Part shown: positions 1 through 5,892 of the stretch, piece by piece
Layout of the letters: every line of letters begins with the position of its first letter
Numbering within the stretch: position 1 is the stretch's first letter
NCBI GenBank assembly: GCA_020631675.1
Contig: JAHDGT010000300.1
Location: forward strand, 1-6,010
Length of the DNA: 6,010 bases
Direction of reading: 5' to 3'
DNA from: Bacteroidota bacterium
GTDB taxonomy: Bacteria > Bacteroidota > Bacteroidia > Chitinophagales > UBA2359
The notes under the pieces: model-generated
The model's database searches: none
What the model was told of the DNA's origin: nothing
The model's input: only the letters and a program-made list of their open reading frames with translations
Program-made: the position numbers and the translations under genes

Positions 1-2
1 TT

Positions 3-188
3 CAGGTCACCATTGAAACAGGTACTTGGAGCATTACTGATAGCCCTGTTGGCACTAGCCCTGCTACACTTAGCGGAACTACTTTTGATGCCGACGGAGC
101 CGATCCTGGCGACTATGAACTGACCTTCACTTTAGATGTGACAGAAGCTGGTTGCCCTGAAACGAATACGGTTACTGCAACAGTAATC
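3..188 (+). repeat. Partial repeat unit: C-terminal part of a C module
   Basis: From TGTWSITDS (about nt 18) onward this encodes the same module as 726-983 and 1521-1778, with shared landmarks SPAT, GTTFDA, GDYE, TFTLDV, GCPE. It shows that the array continues leftwards. The first codons (QVTIE) do not match the corresponding part of the other C modules well; see findings. Confidence 0.8.
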
Positions 189-3092
189 GCTGCTGCGAAT
201 GCTGGTACAGCAAGTCCTACTGCTGCTTGTAATAATGATGCGACTTTGATCGACCTCAGCAGTCTACTAACAGATGCGGACGCAGGTGGAACTTGGACCG
301 CAACAGCGGGTACTGCCGGAGCTAACTTCGATGCTGTCGCCGCTACGCTTGACCCGAGCGGTCTGGATGCTGGCGACTATAGCTTTGAATATGCCATCGT
401 CGCTACAGGAACTTGTCCGGGTGATGCGGAAGAGGTGACCGTGACCATTGAAGCACAGCCAAGTGCGACCGTCACGACCGACATCAATACTTGTAATCTG
501 GCAGCAGATGGTTCTACGGTTGATCTATCTACCCTCATTACCGCTGGTGCTACTGATGGTACTTGGGCAGATGTGGATGCCTCTGGTGCATCAGGTACTT
601 TACCTGATCTTGACTTTGATGGTACTACACCAGGCACTTACACTTTCAGTTATACCTTAACTGCTGTTACACCTTGTACAGATGAAGTCTATGAAGTAGA
701 AGTCTTAGTAGAAGATTGTAGCTGCCCAAGTGTAGCATTGACAGACCCAAGTGGCCCACTTTGTAATGATGGCGGCACACTTGATCTGACTACTTTAGAA
801 GATACACCCGAAGCGGGTAGCTGGAGCATTACAGATGCCCCTACTGGCACTTCACCAGCTACCATCATAGGTACTACTTTTGATGCGACAGCCGCTGATG
901 CTGGTGATTATGAAGTGACCTTCACTTTAGATGTAACCGAAGACGGTTGCCCTGAAAGCAATAGCGTGACCATTACCGTAGTGAGTATCGCAAATGCGGG
1001 TACGGGTAGTGATACCGCTGTTTGTAATTCAGAAACTGCCCTCATCGATTTAGCGGATCTATTAGCTGGTGAAGATGGTGGTGGTACGTGGACTGCAACC
1101 GCGGGCACAGCAGGTGCTAACTTCGACGCTGCTGCGGCAACGCTTGATCCAAGTGGTTTAGCTGCGGGTGATTATACCTTCGAATATGCCATCGCAACAA
1201 CAGGAACTTGCCCAGGTGATGCGGAAGAGGTAACAATCACTATTGAAGAACAACCAACAGCCACTGTTACAACCGACATCAACACTTGTAATTTAGCTGC
1301 TGATGGTTCTACCGTTGATCTATCTACCCTAATTACCGCTGGTGCGACCAATGGTACTTGGGCAGATGTGGATGCCTCTGGCGCATCAGGTACTTTGCCT
1401 GATCTTGACTTTGATGGCACTACACCGGGTACCTACACTTTCAGCTATACGCTGACTGCTGTTGCACCTTGTGCCGATGAAGTCTATGAACTAGAAGTCT
1501 TGGTAGAAGATTGTAGCTGCCCAAGTGTAGCTCTGACCGACCCAAGTGGCCCACTTTGTGCCGATGGCGGTACTTTGGATCTAAGTACTTTAGAAGAGAC
1601 TACCGAAGCGGGTAGCTGGAGCATCACCTCCACTCCTGCGGGTACGTCCCCAGCCACCCTAACAGGCACGACCTTCGATGCTGATGGTGCGGATTCAGGA
1701 GATTATGAAGTGACCTTCACTTTAGATGTCCCCGAAGTAGATTGCCCTGAAAGTAATAGCGTGATCGTTACCGTAGTGAGTAGTGCGGATGCAGGTACTG
1801 ATGGTGCGGAAACTGTTTGTGAAGGCAGTGTAGCTCCAATTGATTTATTCAGTTTACTAACTGGTGCGGATGGAGGCGGTGTTTGGACACTGACCTCTGG
1901 TACAGTAGACGGAGCAGCTTTTGATGCGGCTACGGGTACTTTCGATCCATCTACACAGAGCATTGAAGACTATGTCTTCACCTACACCCTAAGTGTAGCC
2001 GCTCCTTGTACGGGTGATGAATCTACTGTAACCATTACCGTTGAGGATTGCCCTTGTACCAACCCGGATGCACCGATCTTAGTAGGTGATGCCAATATCG
2101 TGATCTGCGAAGGCGACTTGATTCCAAGCTTTGAAGTGACTACAGCTACTGCGACCATCGTTGATTGGTACGATGATCCTGCCGGTGCTGGTGCTTCTCT
2201 AGCTACGGGTACGACTTTCACCCCAACAAGTGCGGGCACCTACTACGCCATTGCTACGAACGATCCTGATGATGGCTGTGCCTCTCCTCCAACAGCAGTC
2301 AGTCTTGATATCACCTCCGCCCCTATCGCTGTTTTTGACGTTAGTGATGGATCAGTTTGTGAAGGAGACATCGTAACCATCAGCTTCACCGGAACAGCAG
2401 CGGCAGGCAGTACTTTTGAATGGGACTTCGGCCCAGCAGGCACAGAAACAGGTGAAGGTCCTTTCGACATCATCTTCCCTGCCACGGGGGCTATGAACAT
2501 TAGCTTGACCGTCACCTCTGGTAGCTGTACAGATAGTGCATCAGATGTAGTCAATGTATCTGCCATCAGTGTAAGCACTATAGCCGATCAAGCCATTAGC
2601 GCAGGCGCAAATGTCATACTGACCACAGAAGCCGTTTCAGATTTAGGTGGTGTTATCACCTTTGAATGGGCAGGTGGTGACATAGCAGGCAGTACCGAGC
2701 AAAACCCAACGGTAGCACCAACTGTTACAACTACCTACACCGTCACTGCCACAGACGAAGCCGGCTGTATCGCAACTGATGAAGTCACCATCACCGTTCT
2801 CTTAGAGAATACGGTCTTAGTGCCCACCGCCTTCTCTCCAAATGGAGATGGCGTGAATGATGTGTTCGTACCAGCGGGTATCAATATCGCTCAATACGAA
2901 TTGCGGGTATTTGATCGCTGGGGCAACAAAATCGGTGATGTAACTACTTCTGATCTGACCACAGGTTGGGAAGGTCGTTACCTACAGAATCTACGCGATG
3001 TAGAAGTGGGTGTCTATGTCTACTACATGATCGTCACCTTTACTGATGGTACCACAGAATCCATCAAGGGTAATGTCACGGTGATGCGTTAA
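3..3092 (+). CDS. Giant repetitive surface protein with T9SS type B (gliding-motility type) C-terminal domain, 5'-truncated by the window
   Basis: The frame is open from the first complete codon (nt 3) to TAA at 3090-3092, giving 1029 visible residues. The GTG at 138 lies inside a repeat and is not a start, so the true start is outside the window. Order seen: partial module C (3-188); two 265-residue A-B-C units (189-1778); a hybrid third A module (1779-2057); an Ig-like domain with WYDDPAGAGASLATG (2058-2321), resembling the Ig domain often found beside CHU_C domains; a PKD-like domain with EWDFGPAG (2322-2567); another Ig/PKD-like domain (2568-2807); and the sorting domain (2808-3089) with AFSPNGDGVNDVF, FDRWGNKI, GWEGRY, VGVYVYY and KGNVTVMR. 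That last domain is the family signature of T9SS type B export (CHU_C, TIGR04131-like). Most modules have one Cys near each end, fitting a disulfide-closed beta-sandwich. Inferred role: long extracellular adhesin or stalk; the ligand is unknown. Lys, Arg and His are absent until Arg at nt 2904. A strong terminator follows. Confidence 0.93.
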   Translation, partial: QVTIETGTWSITDSPVGTSPATLSGTTFDADGADPGDYELTFTLDVTEAGCPETNTVTATVIAAANAGTASPTAACNNDATLIDLSSLLTDADAGGTWTATAGTAGANFDAVAATLDPSGLDAGDYSFEYAIVATGTCPGDAEEVTVTIEAQPSATVTTDINTCNLAADGSTVDLSTLITAGATDGTWADVDASGASGTLPDLDFDGTTPGTYTFSYTLTAVTPCTDEVYEVEVLVEDCSCPSVALTDPSGPLCNDGGTLDLTTLEDTPEAGSWSITDAPTGTSPATIIGTTFDATAADAGDYEVTFTLDVTEDGCPESNSVTITVVSIANAGTGSDTAVCNSETALIDLADLLAGEDGGGTWTATAGTAGANFDAAAATLDPSGLAAGDYTFEYAIATTGTCPGDAEEVTITIEEQPTATVTTDINTCNLAADGSTVDLSTLITAGATNGTWADVDASGASGTLPDLDFDGTTPGTYTFSYTLTAVAPCADEVYELEVLVEDCSCPSVALTDPSGPLCADGGTLDLSTLEETTEAGSWSITSTPAGTSPATLTGTTFDADGADSGDYEVTFTLDVPEVDCPESNSVIVTVVSSADAGTDGAETVCEGSVAPIDLFSLLTGADGGGVWTLTSGTVDGAAFDAATGTFDPSTQSIEDYVFTYTLSVAAPCTGDESTVTITVEDCPCTNPDAPILVGDANIVICEGDLIPSFEVTTATATIVDWYDDPAGAGASLATGTTFTPTSAGTYYAIATNDPDDGCASPPTAVSLDITSAPIAVFDVSDGSVCEGDIVTISFTGTAAAGSTFEWDFGPAGTETGEGPFDIIFPATGAMNISLTVTSGSCTDSASDVVNVSAISVSTIADQAISAGANVILTTEAVSDLGGVITFEWAGGDIAGSTEQNPTVAPTVTTTYTVTATDEAGCIATDEVTITVLLENTVLVPTAFSPNGDGVNDVFVPAGINIAQYELRVFDRWGNKIGDVTTSDLTTGWEGRYLQNLRDVEVGVYVYYMIVTFTDGTTESIKGNVTVMR
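189..983 (+). repeat. Complete repeat unit 1 (795 bp, modules A1-B1-C1)
   Basis: The unit encodes exactly 265 residues and recurs in register at 984-1778; for example VTEDGCPESN at nt 933 recurs as VPEVDCPESN at nt 1728. Three sub-modules of about 88 residues are visible. A1 (189-452) has LIDLSSLL, GGTWTATAG and GDYSFEYAI. B1 (453-725) has STVDLSTLI, DGTWADVDASG, GTYTFSYTL and EDCSC. C1 (726-983) has GGTLDLTTLE, GSWSIT, GTTFDA and GDYEVTFTLD. All three share the plan Cys - DL..L - G.W - F.. - GxYxFxY - Cys - VxVxV, so they look like paralogous beta-sandwich modules from an older triplication. Confidence 0.93.
984..1778 (+). repeat. Complete repeat unit 2 (795 bp, modules A2-B2-C2)
   Basis: Same length and module order as unit 1, with no indels between the two at protein level. 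Conservation is uneven. Over 90 codons of module B (456-725 against 1251-1520) I count 5 amino-acid changes and about 23 synonymous codon changes, while the A and C modules have more replacements. The identical block GTWADVDASGASG is also nearly identical in DNA, unlike the flanks. Confidence 0.93.
1779..2057 (+). repeat. Third, partial and diverged repeat: A-type module with B-like end
   Basis: The front half follows module A (ADAGT, then IDLFSLLTGADGGGVWTL, FDAATGTFDPS). The back half (DYVFTYTLSVAAPC then VTITVEDCPC) is closer to the end of module B (FSYTLTAVAPC then VLVEDCSC) than to the end of A (FEYAIATTGTC then VTITIEEQP). No B or C module follows; the chain passes directly into the Ig-like domain. 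It forms the boundary of the array. Confidence 0.7.
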
Positions 3093-3125
3093 GCGCGATT
3101 CAACTATACCTATCTATTTTTCCTC

Positions 3126-3161
3126 AAAGGGCGAATCATTCATTTGGTTCGTCCTTTTTTT
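3126..3161 (+). terminator. Rho-independent terminator of the surface-protein gene
   Basis: A 12-bp stem (AAAGGGCGAATC at 3126-3137 with GGTTCGTCCTTT at 3146-3157, two G-U pairs) encloses an 8-nt loop. The T-run begins in the right arm and continues to 3161 (seven Ts). It lies 34 bp after the TAA stop, in the correct orientation. Confidence 0.88.
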
Positions 3162-3178
3162 GTTTACGTTATTATTGT

Positions 3179-3260
3179 CGATGGATTTACATCCATCGCT
3201 TTGGTATACCGTCCCCTTGGGACTCAGAGTTTTCCATGATTTTGTATCATGCATTTTTTT
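3179..3260. repeat. Cluster of short perfect palindromes
   Basis: Four perfect inverted repeats sit almost back to back: CGATGGAT-TTAC-ATCCATCG (3179-3198), the self-complementary GGTATACC (3203-3210), GTCCC-CTT-GGGAC (3211-3223) and CATGAT-TTTGT-ATCATG (3235-3251). The last is followed by seven Ts at 3254-3260 and could act as a weak second plus-strand terminator. The arrangement suggests a structured repetitive element. Confidence 0.6.
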
Positions 3261-3354
3261 GTTGTGGATGTGAGTGCCTATGGGTATTAGGGCGCATGCC
3301 CGCAATAAAGGCTTTAAAAAATCGGCAATCAGCAAATTGGCGTCGAGCAGGAAA

Positions 3355-3389
3355 TCTTATGTCTTACGTCTTAAATCTTATGTCTAAAG
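3355..3389 (+). repeat. Heptanucleotide tandem repeat, five copies
   Basis: Five 7-bp units in perfect register: TCTTATG, TCTTACG, TCTTAAA, TCTTATG, TCTAAAG. The 13-mer AAATCTTATGTCT occurs at 3352 and again at 3373, exactly three units apart. It is non-coding and sits between the palindrome cluster and the long hairpin. Confidence 0.8.
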
Positions 3390-3459
3390 GCGTCAGCCTT
3401 TTACTGCGTCCACCAGGCTATCCATTCCAATTCAGCCACTGTTCGCTGCTTCGCTGGCA

Positions 3460-3498
3460 GGCGTAAAAATGGCTACCTCTGGGCCGCCTTTTTACGCC
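3460..3498. repeat. Long imperfect hairpin
   Basis: GGCGTAAAAA (3460-3469) pairs perfectly with TTTTTACGCC (3489-3498). The stem extends by GGC (3471-3473) with GCC (3486-3488) after a one-base bulge at 3470, leaving a 12-nt loop. Neither strand shows a T-run directly after the stem, so this does not look like a standard terminator for either gene. Confidence 0.65.
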
Positions 3499-3564
3499 GC
3501 CGCTCAGTGCGCTCCTTAGTGGCTTCATTTCCACTCCTATCCTTTGCGCAGGGGGGAGCAAAAG

Positions 3565-3996
3565 TTAAGGGTAATATATATCCCAATGATGCGGATCACT
3601 TAATCCTTCGGGCATCGCTACATCTCTCCTTTCCAAGACCATATATCCCGCCCTGATTTCTTCCCATGAATACTTCTCTAAGGTGTCCGTGGAAAAAAAG
3701 TAAATAGAGGCAGTATCATTAGGTAAGGCACTAAAGTAAAAATCAATATCTCCTGCTGGGGTAATTCGATTGTATCCCTGCTCAACAATTTGTAGCATCG
3801 ATATGCTATTCATAGGCAGTATTGTATCCGGATAGGTAAAACCTGCCCAATCAGGAGTTGCAATGAATACAGAAATAGGCTGATCAGAATTATTCCAAAA
3901 TACGATAAACAGGTCAGTCTTTAGGTTCTTACAAGAGAAACACATTAGTAGCAAAAGGAGATAAAATGCTGGCAATGGTATGGATTTCACATTCAT
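3565..3996 (-). CDS. Small putative lipoprotein of an uncharacterised Bacteroidota family
   Basis: Encodes 143 residues from ATG at 3996 to TAA at 3565-3567. A hydrophobic stretch at residues 8-21 ends in LLLMCFSC, a plausible lipobox with lipidated Cys22; a Cys at -3 is unusual but tolerable in this phylum. The mature part begins with a strand-rich segment (VFWNNSDQPISVFI, then YPDTILP), continues with ALPNDTASIYFFSTDTLEKY and ends with SWEEIRAGYMVLERRDV and WDIYYP. From memory this layout (NNSD.. YPDT.. DTxxIFFFSxDTLEKY.WEEIR..Y.ILxRYD.. W.I.YP) recurs in many small, function-unknown Bacteroidota lipoproteins. It is the last gene of the minus-strand cluster, 79 bp after its neighbour. It might be co-transcribed or use the weak promoter at 4034-4066. 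No function can be assigned. Confidence 0.85.
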   Translation of the reverse strand: MNVKSIPLPAFYLLLLLMCFSCKNLKTDLFIVFWNNSDQPISVFIATPDWAGFTYPDTILPMNSISMLQIVEQGYNRITPAGDIDFYFSALPNDTASIYFFSTDTLEKYSWEEIRAGYMVLERRDVAMPEGLSDPHHWDIYYP

Positions 3997-4033
3997 AATC
4001 TTTACGACTTAGGTACTTTTTGCACAGTAGAAA

Positions 4034-4066
4034 CAAAGTAAACTGACTTTTACAGTCCGCACCAAT
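4034..4066 (-). promoter_or_regulatory. Weak candidate promoter for the small lipoprotein gene
   Basis: On the minus strand, ATTG (4063-4066) is followed after 21 nt by TTACTTTG (4034-4041). This resembles the Bacteroidota pattern TTTG - 19-21 nt - TAnnTTTG but has one mismatch in each box. It lies in the 79-bp gap before the gene, about 38 bp ahead of its ATG. Confidence 0.25.
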
Positions 4067-4075
4067 CAAAGAAAG

Positions 4076-4459
4076 TCAATACTCCTCATCACAAGGAAAA
4101 GACAAGTCAATAAACAATGTGGTATCGGCTTTATAGACCTCTAAAATCAAAGATGTTTTTTCCTTGGCGATACTATCTCCAATATCAATCAAATGGAAAA
4201 ATTCACGACCACTAGTTTCGTAAAACTTATCATGCCATGAATAAGAAGAACGCTTTGTGATCACTTTATTTTTGCCATTTGATCTTGAGTTCTCTATCTT
4301 TTCTATAACCACACCACCACTTACTGATATAGATGAATTAACATAATTCGTATTGCAACCTTTTTTCATTTTTGGTGCAGTCAAGAATTTCCCTGCTAAC
4401 AAAAAGGTACTTATAGCTAGTAAGTAAAGCAAAAGATTAATCAATATGTTCTTGCTCAT
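4076..4459 (-). CDS. Hypothetical small membrane-anchored protein
   Basis: Encodes 127 residues from ATG at 4459 to TGA at 4076-4078. Residues 5-24 (ILINLLLYLLAISTFLLAG) form one hydrophobic segment after a short basic start, so this is either a signal anchor or an uncleaved signal peptide. KMKKGC follows. The remainder is a soluble domain of about 95 residues with predicted strands (SISVSGGVVIEKI), a basic segment (SNGKNKVITKRSS) and a C-terminal part FHLIDIGDSIAKEKTSL, LILEVYKADTTLFIDLSF, CDEEY. The phrase GDSI.K..xSL..xVYK recalls small Bacteroidota proteins of unknown function, but I cannot name a family. It begins 22 bp after the propeller gene ends, with no terminator between, so an operon is likely. 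No clear Shine-Dalgarno sequence is visible, which is common in this phylum. Confidence 0.8.
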   Translation of the reverse strand: MSKNILINLLLYLLAISTFLLAGKFLTAPKMKKGCNTNYVNSSISVSGGVVIEKIENSRSNGKNKVITKRSSYSWHDKFYETSGREFFHLIDIGDSIAKEKTSLILEVYKADTTLFIDLSFPCDEEY

Positions 4460-4481
4460 AAAACATTAGTCTTAGGGATAC

Positions 4482-5795
4482 TCAATCCTTATGAATTTTA
4501 TGGTACGAAGGCGGTGCTTCATCTCCACTTCTCAGTACAAGAACATATACCCCCTTTGTCAAATGCCCCATATCAATTTTAGCAGCAGTGGTATTTTCAA
4601 AGCTGCCTGCTAATAAGCGTCTACCTGATATGTCGAGTAATTCATAATTGGTTTTGCCCATAGTTTCTCCTACAGAGATATTCAATATGTCAGAAACAGG
4701 GTTTGGAAAAACCTCTATTGCAAGCTCATTATCTGCTATTGGTGACACCGCAGTCGGCCAAGGTGTCAGAACAGTAATCCCTTCTTCGGCTACCACGCAT
4801 AAACGTCCCTGCGGATCAACATGAATATCCCAGATATCATTACTGAGTATTGGAGTATTCTCAGAATCATAATGAGTGACTTCGTAAGTCTCAATATCCA
4901 TTTTGAATAGCCCATGTAACACGGAATCATCCGCAAGATTGGGTGCTGCGACGAACCATATGTCGTTATCAAAAAAGATGACTTTACTTATTTTATCATT
5001 AGGCAGGTGTCCAGTACTTTCCGAATAATACGACCACTCCCCTGTCGAAGAGAATCTTTGGAGTCCACTATAAGCCAAAACAAGCCATTGAGAATCGTAC
5101 TGATCCTCTGTAAAAGACCAGCAGGTACAATTACCTCCTAAAACACAGTCCAGCCCGTTCTCTTCCGTATACTGTTTGAATATACCGTCCACATATTGGA
5201 AGACACCCTCGTCCCAGGCCGTGAACCATAGGGAACCATCATCCTCGAACCATAATCTGTCCACATTCAAAGAAGGTATTTCGAGTTCATCAAGTGCTTC
5301 AAAATCCGAGAATACCCCATCACTAAAAAAGGAGATACCCGAAAGACCGTGAGTGGACCATATGTCTCCTGTAACAGGATTGACCATAGACCATTCCATA
5401 TTCGGAATTCCCAGACCATCAGAATAGTGCATGAACTCTCCCTCACTTATAACTACGGCCCCATGGTTAGTGGACACCCACATCTCATCAGGTGATTTCT
5501 CTGTTATTTTATACGATATAAGAGTACTCCACCCAAACGCATCCTTTATATTTTCACTATGAGATTCATATAGCTCTGTCACTGGATCGAAAGTATGTAT
5601 CCTATAACCCGAATCAATGATCCAGTATATGCCTTCACTATCGACCGTTACTCGATAATAAAATTTATCATTATCCCATACAGGAAGTGTTTCCCAATCA
5701 TAGCCTTCTGATTGAGCGGATAGGTCGGGGTTTGGAATAAAAAGGCTTAAAGCTAGTAAAACGAATGCGTAGATGATGGGGCACTTTTCTGTCAT
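4482..5795 (-). CDS. Secreted beta-propeller protein with T9SS type A sorting tail
   Basis: Encodes 437 residues from ATG at 5795 to TGA at 4482-4484. Residues 1-28 form a signal peptide (YAFVLLALSLFIPNP, then LSAQ) with probable cleavage near SAQ/SE. The frame stays open to a TTG at 5828, but that would put 11 polar residues ahead of the signal peptide, so I chose the ATG. Residues about 45-350 hold some six or seven propeller repeats of the Reg_prop kind: IYWIIDSGYRIHTFDP, MWVSTNHGAVVI, DIWSTHGLSGISFF, SLWFTAWDEGVFQY, QWLVLAYSGLQRFS, DIWFVAAPN and GRLCVVAEEGITVL. Residues about 359-437 are a Por_Secre_tail-like domain: VFPNPVSDILNISV, YELLDISGRRL, LTKGVYVLVL. There is no kinase or DNA-binding domain, so this is a stand-alone extracellular propeller, perhaps binding a ligand, not a hybrid sensor. 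One blade contains a Cys cluster (residues 217, 223, 225). It is the first gene of the minus-strand cluster and is preceded by a strong promoter match. Confidence 0.9.
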   Translation of the reverse strand: MTEKCPIIYAFVLLALSLFIPNPDLSAQSEGYDWETLPVWDNDKFYYRVTVDSEGIYWIIDSGYRIHTFDPVTELYESHSENIKDAFGWSTLISYKITEKSPDEMWVSTNHGAVVISEGEFMHYSDGLGIPNMEWSMVNPVTGDIWSTHGLSGISFFSDGVFSDFEALDELEIPSLNVDRLWFEDDGSLWFTAWDEGVFQYVDGIFKQYTEENGLDCVLGGNCTCWSFTEDQYDSQWLVLAYSGLQRFSSTGEWSYYSESTGHLPNDKISKVIFFDNDIWFVAAPNLADDSVLHGLFKMDIETYEVTHYDSENTPILSNDIWDIHVDPQGRLCVVAEEGITVLTPWPTAVSPIADNELAIEVFPNPVSDILNISVGETMGKTNYELLDISGRRLLAGSFENTTAAKIDMGHLTKGVYVLVLRSGDEAPPSYHKIHKD

Positions 5796-5861
5796 GGTAA
5801 AGCATCTGATTTTGTTGGGATTGGTCAATCACTCTTTAGAATCACATTTTTCTATACTTAT

Positions 5862-5892
5862 CAAAAGTAAATTAATTTGTTTTTACGTCAAA
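5862..5892 (-). promoter_or_regulatory. Bacteroidota-type sigma promoter upstream of the propeller gene
   Basis: Read on the minus strand, TTTG (5889-5892) is followed by exactly 19 nt and then TACTTTTG (5862-5869). This fully matches the Bacteroidota housekeeping consensus TTTG - 19-21 nt - TAnnTTTG. Transcription would start near 5855, giving a 5' leader of roughly 60 nt before the ATG at 5795. The alternative TTG start would lie only about 27 nt into this transcript. Confidence 0.75.

Larger units (their letters stand above)
3093..3564. other. Structured non-coding region between convergent genes
   Basis: No credible gene lies here. The short open frames at 3236-3466 (+) and 3114-3335 (-) have low-complexity, domain-free translations, and both run across hairpins. 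The block contains the terminator (3126-3161), a palindrome cluster (3179-3260), a 4-bp-stem GGGC/GCCC hairpin (3290-3301), a 7-bp tandem repeat (3355-3389), a 6-bp-stem hairpin AAAGGC/GCCTTT (3386-3401), a 13-bp bulged hairpin (3460-3498) and a hairpin AGTGG/CCACT (3518-3535). From memory, the left part (palindrome, then GGTATACC and a GTCCC/GGGAC hairpin) resembles repeated intergenic DNA of Bacteroidota that is often mis-annotated as small proteins. I cannot test that here. I found no clear terminator for the minus-strand genes. Confidence 0.6.

Noticed and set aside
138..140. GTG at 138 as start of the surface-protein gene
   Set aside because: It lies within the repeat motif TFTLDV, and the frame continues open to the window edge, encoding more of the same module.
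189..1778. The 795-bp repeats as a mobile or phage-derived element
   Set aside because: They lie in frame within one coding sequence, carry no terminal inverted repeats or transposase, and behave as protein domain repeats.
377..2578. Several antisense open frames (60-111 codons) across the surface-protein gene
   Set aside because: They recur at the same position in each repeat unit (for example 377-637 and 1172-1420) and mirror the stop-poor repeat composition. None has a recognisable domain or upstream signals.
3114..3335. A 73-codon minus-strand frame overlapping the terminator
   Set aside because: It covers the terminator and palindrome cluster. A translation containing SPKGTVYQSDGCKSI looks like the spurious proteins I recall from Bacteroidota intergenic repeats.
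3355..3389. Short repeats as a CRISPR array
   Set aside because: The units are 7 bp, directly adjacent and without spacers, and no cas gene is nearby.
3236..3466. A 76-codon plus-strand frame in the intergenic block
   Set aside because: It runs through the heptamer repeat and hairpins, its translation has no domain or consistent composition, and it starts inside a palindrome.
4790..4972. A 60-codon frame overlapping the propeller gene
   Set aside because: It lies wholly inside a well-supported gene on the same strand in another frame and has no features of its own.
5796..5828. N-terminal extension of the propeller protein to TTG at 5828
   Set aside because: It uses a rare start codon, adds a polar stretch ahead of a good signal peptide and leaves a very short leader after the predicted promoter.
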